Below, in pieces: positions 10,704 through 16,105 of a DNA stretch of 16,105 bases. The notes beneath the pieces are model-generated. The model was not told the DNA's origin and did not search any database. It saw only the letters and a program-made list of their open reading frames with translations. The number at the start of each line of letters is the position of its first letter. The stretch's first letter is position 1. The DNA comes from Oscillospiraceae bacterium (lineage in GTDB: Bacteria; Bacillota_A; Clostridia; Oscillospirales; Oscillospiraceae): NCBI GenBank assembly GCA_015068175.1, contig SVLA01000032.1, positions 1 to 16,105 on the forward strand, given 5' to 3'. A program made the translations under genes and the position numbers.

Positions 10704-11792
10704 TCAGTTCACATTGTCGGCTTCATAAAGCTCCGGGGGGAGACAATCGGACAGCTCGATGAGGGCATGGCTCCGCTCTCCTGCATAATCCACGCGGAAC
10801 ATGGGACAGCGAACCTGAGTATCTGTGGTCTGGCGGATGAGGATGGTCATGGTGACCCGCAGACCGAAGTCGGTCCCTTCCTCGATCAGCACGGTGCCGC
10901 CGTGGGCCATAGCCGCCCGGCGCACCAGCACCATGCCCAGACCGATGCCGAACCGGCTGTCCTCAATGCCGGGCTGCCGATGGTATCGGTTGTACAGACT
11001 GCTGCGCAGATGCTGCGGAATGCCGGAACCGTTGTCCTGAATGGAAAAATACAGCATCTTGCCCCGCCGGCGCAGGGCCGCCCGGATGGTGCTGCCCTTG
11101 GGGGAGAATTTGATGGCGTTGGAGATCAGGTTGTTCACGGCCCGCTCCAGCTTTTCCTGATCAATGAGACAGTAGACCGGTTCCTGCTGCCCTTCGTACT
11201 GCAGTTGGATGCCGGTGTGGGCCAGCAGCGGCGCGGCCTGGTCCAGAACTTCCCGGATCACGGCAGTGATGTTCATCAGGTCCATCCGGGGCATATGTTC
11301 GCTGCTGTAGCGGTAGGCATCGGACATGTTGCTGATGATGCGCAGCATCTGAAACAGGCCCCGGTTGATCCGGGCGATCTGTTCCTGGGCCCGGGGGGAA
11401 TCATCCTCGTTCACCAGGGGGAAAAGCTGGTCGGCCACGGTCATCACATTGGACAGCGGCCCCCGCAATGCCTGGGCCGCCAGGGCCATGGATTGCAGTT
11501 CAGCCAGATCTTCTTCCTGCTCAAAAATGAACAGATGCAGGCCCTCGCCCATCCGGGTGACGGAAACGCTGCTGGGGACTCCGCAGCAATTCAGGGTCAG
11601 ATACAGACAACCGCCGGCAAAATCGGCGTATTCTTCGCCGCCGGTCAGGAGAAGATCATGGATCGGACAGCCCGGCGCCAGTTGCCGCTGCAGGGCAGGT
11701 GAGTTGGCATGGACGATCAAACCGTCCCGGACGATAAAAGCGGGCAGGGGGATCTGTTCAAGTATTGCATTCATTTCTTCGGCGTGTTCCAT
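10704..11792 (-). CDS. Soluble PAS-HATPase histidine-kinase-like protein lacking the phospho-acceptor His
   Basis: 362 residues, no transmembrane segment or signal peptide. Residues ~8-90 look like a PAS fold (AILEQIPLPAFIVRDG…IVHANSPAL). A dimerisation-type helical pair follows (~95-165). ~170-320 is a GHKL/HATPase_c domain with N-box NNLISNAIKFS (Asn221, Asn225), G1 box DNGSGIP (253-259) and G2 box GIGLGM (282-287). The H-box, normally SHELRTPL, reads AQALRGPL (106-113), with Gln107 where His should be, so ordinary autophosphorylation is not expected. About 40 extra residues follow the ATPase. The ATG at 11792 was chosen for AAGGAGG 6 bases upstream; the longer ORF overlaps radC and the promoter. 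No response regulator gene is adjacent. It may be an ATP-dependent switch or scaffold, an anti-sigma-like kinase, or a degenerate kinase. Confidence 0.8.
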   Translation of the reverse strand: MEHAEEMNAILEQIPLPAFIVRDGLIVHANSPALQRQLAPGCPIHDLLLTGGEEYADFAGGCLYLTLNCCGVPSSVSVTRMGEGLHLFIFEQEEDLAELQSMALAAQALRGPLSNVMTVADQLFPLVNEDDSPRAQEQIARINRGLFQMLRIISNMSDAYRYSSEHMPRMDLMNITAVIREVLDQAAPLLAHTGIQLQYEGQQEPVYCLIDQEKLERAVNNLISNAIKFSPKGSTIRAALRRRGKMLYFSIQDNGSGIPQHLRSSLYNRYHRQPGIEDSRFGIGLGMVLVRRAAMAHGGTVLIEEGTDFGLRVTMTILIRQTTDTQVRCPMFRVDYAGERSHALIELSDCLPPELYEADNVN

Positions 11793-11851
11793 GGTGCTCC
11801 TCCTTACGGCCATATGTTGTGCAGATTCCCCGGAATCTTGCACCGGAAAAA

Positions 11852-11879
11852 TCGACATTATTCGACTTTCCATTATTCT
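11852..11879 (+). promoter_or_regulatory. Candidate promoter for radC-uvrB
   Basis: TCGACA (11852-11857), 16-base spacer, TATTCT (11874-11879): 5/6 and 4/6 matches to consensus. It is the best + strand candidate in the 138-base divergent region. Its -10 overlaps the opposing kinase-gene -10 almost exactly. Moderate to weak match. Confidence 0.4.
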
Positions 11880-11903
11880 ACCGAAAAAATCAGCAAATAG
11901 CAA
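11875..11903 (-). promoter_or_regulatory. Promoter of the kinase-like gene
   Basis: On the - strand TTGCTA (11898-11903), 17-base spacer, TAGAAT (11875-11880). The predicted start near 11868 gives a ~75-base leader. The leader contains a perfect dyad GATTCC-CC-GGAATC (11824-11837). TCGAC is also repeated directly at 11852 and 11862, exactly 10 bases apart. Both could be protein-binding sites. Confidence 0.6.
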
Positions 11904-11930
11904 GAAAAACGTGAAAAAGAGGTGAAAAAT

Positions 11931-12626
11931 ATGTCGACCCATGAGGGCCACCGTCAGCGGCTGAAAAACCGTTACCTGGAAAGCGGGTTAGACCATTTTG
12001 ATCAGCATCAGGTATTGGAATTGCTGCTGTTTTACTGCATGCCCCGCCGGGATACCAATCCCATCGCCCACGACCTGATCCGCCACTTCGGATCCCTGGC
12101 CGGCGTACTGAACGCGCCTCGGGAGGAACTGGAAAAAGTGGAGGGTATGGGCCCCGGCAGCGCCGCGTTTCTGACTTTGCTCCGGGATGCGGACCGCTAC
12201 TGCCAGATCCATTGCGTGGACCGCCCGGTGATCCTGAATACCGTTGAGCGCTGCGGCGAAGTGCTGATCCCCTATTTCCGGGGCCGCCGGAACGAAGTGG
12301 TGTATTTGCTGTGCCTGGATGCCAAGTGCAAAATGCTCTGCTGTAAGGAAGTGGGGGAGGGCAGTGTCAATTCTGCCGCCGTACCCATCCGTCGGGTGGT
12401 GGAAATGGCCCTGGCCGCCGGTGCCACGTCCGTGGTCCTGGCCCACAATCATCCCAGCGGCGTGGCACTGCCGTCACCGGAAGACGCCCTGACCACCTAC
12501 AAACTGGCCCGGGCGCTGTACGCCGTGGAGATCCAGTTGGTGGATCATTTGGTGGTGGCCGATGACGACTATGTTTCCTTGTCCCAATCGGGCCTTTGCT
12601 GGCAGGAGGATTGCATCGATGGATAA
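11931..12626 (+). CDS. radC: RadC family JAMM/MPN+ protein
   Basis: 231-residue protein with an N-terminal helix-hairpin-helix-like part ([12 protein letters not shown] near 65-76) and a C-terminal JAMM metal-binding domain. The metal ligands are His172, His174 and Asp185 in HNHPSG…SPED, the complete HxH-x10-D signature. RadC was named for DNA repair, but its enzymatic role is unsettled and family members often occur near repair or mobile genes. The ATG at 11931 follows AGAGG by 8 bases; an in-frame GTG at 11922 overlaps that site and lacks its own. The sequence [19 protein letters not shown] is the usual clostridial N-terminus. Its 3' end overlaps uvrB by 8 bases, so the two are co-transcribed and probably translationally coupled. 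Confidence 0.93.
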   Translation: MSTHEGHRQRLKNRYLESGLDHFDQHQVLELLLFYCMPRRDTNPIAHDLIRHFGSLAGVLNAPREELEKVEGMGPGSAAFLTLLRDADRYCQIHCVDRPVILNTVERCGEVLIPYFRGRRNEVVYLLCLDAKCKMLCCKEVGEGSVNSAAVPIRRVVEMALAAGATSVVLAHNHPSGVALPSPEDALTTYKLARALYAVEIQLVDHLVVADDDYVSLSQSGLCWQEDCIDG

Positions 12627-14586
12627 ATTCCAATTGGTATCGGATTTCAAACCCTCCGGCGACCAGCCGGCAGCCATTACGGGCCTGGTCAACGGTGTGA
12701 ATTGGGGCCTGCGGGAGCAGACCCTCCTGGGCGTGACCGGCTCCGGCAAAACCTTCACCATGGCCTCCGTCATCGCCCAGTTGAACCGCCCCACCCTGGT
12801 GCTGGCCCATAACAAGACTCTGGCGGCCCAGCTTTGCAGCGAATTTCGGGAATTTTTCCCCAACAACGCGGTGGAATATTTCATTTCTTATTATGATTAC
12901 TATCAGCCCGAGGCTTACATCGCCCACACCGACACCTACATCGAAAAGGACGCGGCGGTGAATGAGGAGATCGACCGGCTCCGCCACAGCGCCACGGCGG
13001 CGCTGTTTGAGCGGCGGGACGTGATCGTGGTGTCCTCCGTCAGTTGTCTGTACGGCCTGGGCGACCCCATTGACTACAGGAGCATGGTGATCTCCCTGCG
13101 GGTGGGGCAGGAGCGGCCCCTGGATGACATTCTACGCAAGCTGACGGAAATTCGTTACGAACGCAACGACCTGGATTTCTCCCGAAACAAATTCCGCCTC
13201 CGGGGAGATACCCTGGAGATCTACCCGGCCTATTGGTCCGGCCGGGCCATCCGCATTGAGTTTTTCGGTGATGAGATCGACCGTATCAGCGAGATCAATG
13301 CCGTTTCCGGCGTGGCGGAGCGGTATGTGGACCATGTGGCCATTTATCCGGCCAGCCACTATGTAGCCTCCAAAGAAAAACTCCAGCGGGCCATGCTGGA
13401 GATCCAGCGGGAATGCGATGAGCAGGTGGCCTGGTTCCGGGCCCGGGATAAGCTGATCGAGGCCCAGCGCATCGCCCAGCGGACGGCCTACGACATTGAG
13501 ATGCTGACGGAGATCGGCTTCTGCAACGGCATTGAAAATTACTCCCGGGTGATCCAGGGGCGGGCACCGGGGACGCCCCCTACCACATTGCTGGACTATT
13601 TCCCTGAGGATTTCCTCCTTTTCGTAGACGAAAGCCATGTGACCCTGCCCCAATGCCGGGCCATGTACGCCGGCGACCGCAGCCGCAAGGATGCCCTGGT
13701 GAATTACGGTTTCCGCCTGCCCTCGGCCTATGATAACCGCCCTCTGAACTTTGAGGAATTCGACAGCAAGATCAACCAGGCCATCTACGTTTCTGCCACG
13801 CCTGCGGACTACGAGCGGACCCGTTCCGGCCAGATCGTGGAGCAAGTCATTCGTCCCACGGGCCTTTTGGACCCGGTCGTGGAGGTCAAACCCATTGATG
13901 GGCAGATCGATGACCTTATTGGCCAGATCAACGCCCGATCCGCCCGGAACGAGCGGGTCCTGGTCACCACCCTGACCAAGAAGATGGCGGAGGACCTGAC
14001 GACCTATCTGCTGAAGGCCGGCATCCGTGTGCGGTATATGCATTCCGACATCGGCGCCATGGAACGCATGGAGATCATCCGGGATCTGCGCATGGCCAAA
14101 TTCGACGTCCTGGTGGGCATCAACCTCCTCCGGGAAGGTCTGGACCTGCCGGAAGTGAGCCTGGTGGCCATCCTGGATGCGGACAAGGAAGGATTCCTCC
14201 GTTCCGAAACCAGCCTGATCCAGACCATCGGCCGCGCCGCCCGGAATGCCGACGGCAAGGTCATCATGTACGCCGACCGTATGACCCCCTCCATGGAAGC
14301 GGCCATCCGGGAAACGGAGCGCCGCCGCGCCATCCAGGACGAGTACAACCGGGCCAACGGCATCGTGCCCAGGACGGTGATCAAATCCGTCCGGGACCTG
14401 ATCGAGATTTCCTCCCCCACGGCGGAGCGGAAGGGCCGCGCCGGCATCAAGATGACCAAGGCGGAAAAGGAAAAAGAGATCGCCCGCCTGGAAAAGCAGA
14501 TGAAAGAAGCCGCCCGGATGATGGAGTACGAGTACGCCGCCGCTTTGCGGGACCGCATCATCGAACTCCGCGGCAGCGGACTGTAA
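12619..14586 (+). CDS. uvrB: Excinuclease ABC subunit B (UvrB)
   Basis: 655-residue helicase-like damage verifier; it takes DNA from UvrA, inserts its beta-hairpin at the lesion and recruits UvrC. Visible: Walker A GVTGSGKT from residue 38, the aromatic beta-hairpin [11 protein letters not shown] from 91, DESH at 337-340 (E. coli numbering kept), motif [11 protein letters not shown] from 535, and a C-terminal UVR motif (~614-650, ending …[16 protein letters not shown]) that contacts UvrC. Length is typical. The ATG at 12619 has AGGAGG 8 bases upstream and lies inside the end of radC; an in-frame upstream start at 12562 would overlap radC further and is unnecessary. uvrA is close by but in another unit, and uvrC is not in the window. 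Confidence 0.98.
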   Translation: MDKFQLVSDFKPSGDQPAAITGLVNGVNWGLREQTLLGVTGSGKTFTMASVIAQLNRPTLVLAHNKTLAAQLCSEFREFFPNNAVEYFISYYDYYQPEAYIAHTDTYIEKDAAVNEEIDRLRHSATAALFERRDVIVVSSVSCLYGLGDPIDYRSMVISLRVGQERPLDDILRKLTEIRYERNDLDFSRNKFRLRGDTLEIYPAYWSGRAIRIEFFGDEIDRISEINAVSGVAERYVDHVAIYPASHYVASKEKLQRAMLEIQRECDEQVAWFRARDKLIEAQRIAQRTAYDIEMLTEIGFCNGIENYSRVIQGRAPGTPPTTLLDYFPEDFLLFVDESHVTLPQCRAMYAGDRSRKDALVNYGFRLPSAYDNRPLNFEEFDSKINQAIYVSATPADYERTRSGQIVEQVIRPTGLLDPVVEVKPIDGQIDDLIGQINARSARNERVLVTTLTKKMAEDLTTYLLKAGIRVRYMHSDIGAMERMEIIRDLRMAKFDVLVGINLLREGLDLPEVSLVAILDADKEGFLRSETSLIQTIGRAARNADGKVIMYADRMTPSMEAAIRETERRRAIQDEYNRANGIVPRTVIKSVRDLIEISSPTAERKGRAGIKMTKAEKEKEIARLEKQMKEAARMMEYEYAAALRDRIIELRGSGL

Positions 14587-14589
14587 AAT

Positions 14590-14616
14590 ACGCCCCACGG
14601 CTCAGCCGTGGGGCGT
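14590..14616. terminator. Bidirectional terminator between uvrB and the PfoR-like gene
   Basis: Perfect 12-bp stem ACGCCCCACGGC (14590-14601) with GCCGTGGGGCGT (14605-14616) and loop TCA. On the + strand it is followed by TTTGCG, on the - strand by ATTTTACAG. The U-tracts are short, but the stem is very stable. It lies 3 bases after the uvrB stop and 8 bases past the stop of the convergent gene. Confidence 0.8.
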
Positions 14617-14624
14617 TTGCGATC

Positions 14625-15716
14625 TTATAGATCCAGCTTCAGATCGTTTTCCTTGATCCAGCCGATTTTCCGCAGGGGCAGGGAGAAGACCCAGGTCAAC
14701 AGGGCAGGGAGGACGAAGCAGATCAGGACCAAACCCACCCAATCGAAGGCGGTCACCGTCTTGCCGGTGCTGACCCAGCCGGTGAGGACACCGATCTGGC
14801 CGCAGAAACCGCAGGTGCCCATGCCGGAATTTACGGCGGCGCCGTTCATTTCCAGCTTAAACAGGCAGGTAGCCAGAGGTCCGGTAATGGCGGAAGTCAG
14901 GATGGGTGGAATCCAGATCCGGGGATTTTTAACGATATTGGGCATTTGCAGCATGCTGGTGCCGATGCCCTGGGCTACCAATCCGCCCCAGCGATTCTCC
15001 CGGAAGCTCATGACGGCGAAACCCACCATCTGGGCGCAGCAGCCGGCCACAGCCGCACCGCCGGCCAAACCCGTCAGGGTCAGGGCCGCGCAAATGGCGG
15101 CGGAGGAGATGGGCAGCGTCAGAGCAATGCCGATGACCACCGACACCAGAATGCCCATCCAGAAGGGCTGCAGCACCGTGGCCCATTTGACAAAATCGCC
15201 CACAGCGGATGCGGCGGCGCCGATGGGGGCCGCAATGAGGCTGGCCACACCGGCACCCACCAAAATGGTGACGATGGGGGTGACCAAAATGTCGATCTTG
15301 GTCTCCTTACTGACCAGTTTTCCGAATTCTGCGGCAATAATGGCAATGAAATACACGGCCAAAGGCCCGCCGGAACCGCCCATGGCGTTGGCGGCAAAGC
15401 CTACAGGGATCAGGCTGAACAGTACCAGGGGCGGGCAGTGGAGGGCGTAGCCGATGGCCACCGCCATGCCGGGACCCACCATGGCCGAAGCCAATCCGCC
15501 CAAGGTGTAACCGATGGTCTGATCATTCTGCTTAATGGTGACCAGGATCTGGTTCAGGAACGGAATGTGGAGCTGCTGCCCCAGGGTGTTGAGGATGGTG
15601 CCCACCAGCAGGGTGCAAAACAGACCCTGTGCCATGGCGCCCAGTGCGTCGATGCCGTAGCGCTGGAGGGTAAAGACAATGTCTTTGCGGCGGAGGAATG
15701 CGCGGAATTTGCTCAT
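14625..15716 (-). CDS. PfoR/PTS_EIIC_2 family integral membrane protein
   Basis: 363 residues, strongly hydrophobic, about 9-10 membrane helices with Gly/Ala-rich loops (GGLASAMVGPGMAVAIGYAL, GFAANAMGGSGGPLAVYFIA, NSGMGTCGFCGQIGVLTGW). This is the pattern of the PTS_EIIC_2 family (COG3641), which includes the C. perfringens perfringolysin regulator PfoR. Family members resemble PTS permease subunit IIC but commonly stand without IIA/IIB partners, and none are seen here. The substrate is unknown. The start was taken as ATG 15716 with AGAGAG eight bases upstream; a GTG at 15725 overlaps that site. A ~180-base leader with a consensus promoter and a terminator-like element precedes it. Confidence 0.82.
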   Translation of the reverse strand: MSKFRAFLRRKDIVFTLQRYGIDALGAMAQGLFCTLLVGTILNTLGQQLHIPFLNQILVTIKQNDQTIGYTLGGLASAMVGPGMAVAIGYALHCPPLVLFSLIPVGFAANAMGGSGGPLAVYFIAIIAAEFGKLVSKETKIDILVTPIVTILVGAGVASLIAAPIGAAASAVGDFVKWATVLQPFWMGILVSVVIGIALTLPISSAAICAALTLTGLAGGAAVAGCCAQMVGFAVMSFRENRWGGLVAQGIGTSMLQMPNIVKNPRIWIPPILTSAITGPLATCLFKLEMNGAAVNSGMGTCGFCGQIGVLTGWVSTGKTVTAFDWVGLVLICFVLPALLTWVFSLPLRKIGWIKENDLKLDL

Positions 15717-15751
15717 GATGTTCACTCTCTTTCAGATAATTTGACCTTCTG

Positions 15752-15790
15752 AAAAAGTGTGCGTCAGCCTCTGCTGACCCTGGACGGCAC
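15752..15790 (-). terminator. Terminator-like element in the PfoR-gene leader, with an alternative hairpin
   Basis: On the - strand GTGCCGTC (15783-15790) can pair with GACGCAC (15759-15765; one bulged C) followed by AC and five Ts (15752-15756). A second hairpin, GTCAGC (15773-15778) with GCTGAC (15763-15768) and loop AGAG, uses bases 15763-15765 of the first, so the two are mutually exclusive. This is either a small-RNA terminator or an attenuator 36 bases upstream of the PfoR-like gene. The pairing is seen; regulation is inferred. Confidence 0.45.
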
Positions 15791-15898
15791 CGATGCGTTG
15801 GGCGGTATGTTTTGGCTGTTCACCGCGGCGCAACTGCCATCTCCGGTGCAGATGATTTGCTGCAGCCTCTGCAGCGGATCATCGCGGCCCTTCTTCTT
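15757..15898 (-). other. Long untranslated leader or small RNA upstream of the PfoR-like gene
   Basis: Predicted transcript of about 140 bases from the consensus promoter to the terminator-like element. I recognise no known riboswitch, T-box, SRP RNA or 6S RNA signature. It contains a 20-codon ORF (15820-15882, Cys-rich start MIRCRGCS) with a poor ribosome site. It also contains a start-less open frame (15764-15931) with codon use like neighbouring genes. This covers most of the 276-base gap between the PfoR-like and symporter genes. Confidence 0.35.
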
Positions 15899-15904
15899 GG
15901 GGAT

Positions 15905-15933
15905 ATTATAGGAGCTATAGAGGCCGTTGTCAA
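15905..15933 (-). promoter_or_regulatory. Perfect consensus SigA promoter upstream of the PfoR-like gene
   Basis: On the - strand TTGACA (15928-15933), exactly 17 bases, TATAAT (15905-15910): full consensus at both hexamers with ideal spacing, the strongest promoter in the window. It starts immediately downstream of the symporter terminator, so it opens a new unit, with a predicted start near 15898. Confidence 0.85.
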
Positions 15934-15937
15934 TATG

Positions 15938-15966
15938 AAAAACCCCTCCGGCCGAAGCCGGAGAGG
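15938..15966 (-). terminator. Intrinsic terminator of the symporter gene
   Basis: On the - strand CCTCTCCGGC, a UUCG tetraloop and GCCGGAGGGG form a 10-bp stem with one G-U pair, followed by TTTTTC. Classic strong terminator, about 26 bases after the stop at 15993. Confidence 0.92.
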
Positions 15967-15992
15967 CATGTTTACGGGGTATTCAGCAGGAA

Positions 15993-16105
15993 TTACTGAG
16001 CCTTACGGGCAGCCAGGTCTGCCTGAATCTTGGCCATGGTCTTCTTATCCAGGTTGTAGACCAGAGCCAGAGCGATGAACTGCAGCAGACCGGAGACAAC
16101 ATAAG
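15993..16105 (-). CDS. C-terminus of a probable MelB/GPH-type sugar:cation symporter
   Basis: Only the last 36 codons are in the window, ending in TAA at 15993-15995; the gene continues past the right edge. The readable peptide has a final hydrophobic helix (YVVSGLLQFIALALVYNLD) followed by a charged tail (KKTMAKIQADLAARKAQ). That helix plus a Y-x-LDEKT/LDKKT-like motif and a basic tail is typical of glycoside-pentoside-hexuronide:cation symporters of the MFS. The fragment is short, so another MFS class is possible. It is followed by a strong terminator and then by the PfoR-like unit on the same strand. Confidence 0.6.
   Translation of the reverse strand, partial: YVVSGLLQFIALALVYNLDKKTMAKIQADLAARKAQ

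Noticed and set aside
11793..11951. N-terminal extension of the kinase-like protein with a hydrophobic segment (HLFFTFFLLFADFFG)
   Set aside because: It would place the start inside radC and the promoter inside the gene; AAGGAGG before 11792 marks the real start, so the apparent membrane segment is not translated.
12562..12618. Longer uvrB start
   Set aside because: The 19 extra codons fall within radC without a ribosome site; [16 protein letters not shown] is the normal UvrB N-terminus and has AGGAGG at the right distance.
13132..14598. 488-codon open frame on the - strand
   Set aside because: Antisense of uvrB; it ends across the uvrB terminator region and shows no motif.
15820..15882. 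20-codon ORF (MIRCRGCS…) in the PfoR-gene leader as a leader peptide
   Set aside because: Too short and with only a weak GAAGGG ribosome-like site; no run of regulatory codons.
15757..15898. SRP RNA, 6S RNA, T-box or common riboswitch in the strong-promoter transcript
   Set aside because: No GGAAGGAAGC SRP core, no T-box GGTGGNACCGCG and no TPP or cobalamin box signature seen on either strand.
15812..16078. 88-codon + strand frame with a hydrophobic helix-like stretch (LLQPLQRIIAALLLGDII)
   Set aside because: Starts with TTG without a ribosome site, crosses the symporter terminator and runs antisense to the symporter C-terminus. Third-position GC is lower than in neighbours.

Overview
The window looks like the chromosome of a GC-rich Clostridia member, probably an Oscillospiraceae/Ruminococcaceae-type gut anaerobe. 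The evidence is the Firmicutes-type gene order prs-pth-mfd, strong AGGAGG ribosome binding sites, SigA-like TTGACA/TATAAT promoters, a VanW-family wall protein and a PfoR-type membrane protein. The species cannot be fixed from sequence alone. Coding density is high. I see no mobile element, CRISPR array, tRNA or rRNA.

Layout. (1) The 3' part of a DUF1934 gene on the + strand converges on a VanW-family envelope protein gene (- strand) across a shared hairpin terminator. (2) A - strand operon prs-pth-mfd makes PRPP, recycles peptidyl-tRNA and couples repair to transcription; prs and pth overlap by one base. (3) A divergent control region drives prs leftward and uvrA rightward. (4) uvrA converges on a gene for a soluble PAS/HATPase protein that looks like a histidine kinase but has Gln where the phospho-accepting His belongs. 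(5) Divergent from it runs the pair radC-uvrB, which overlap by 8 bases. (6) uvrB converges on a PfoR/EIIC-type membrane protein gene. That gene lies behind a long leader with a perfect consensus promoter and a terminator-like element. (7) The window ends in the C-terminus of a probable MelB/GPH-type sugar:cation symporter gene with its own terminator.

How the genes work together. Four genes belong to or accompany nucleotide excision repair: mfd brings UvrA to stalled RNA polymerase, UvrA loads UvrB, and radC encodes a JAMM-fold protein historically linked to repair. They lie within about 12 kb but in three separate transcription units. The rest is housekeeping, envelope and sugar-uptake or regulation genes. 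No obviously new multi-gene system is present. The points most worth a second look are the His-less kinase-like protein, the pfoR leader, and a terminator-like hairpin between pth and mfd whose T-run faces the antisense direction.
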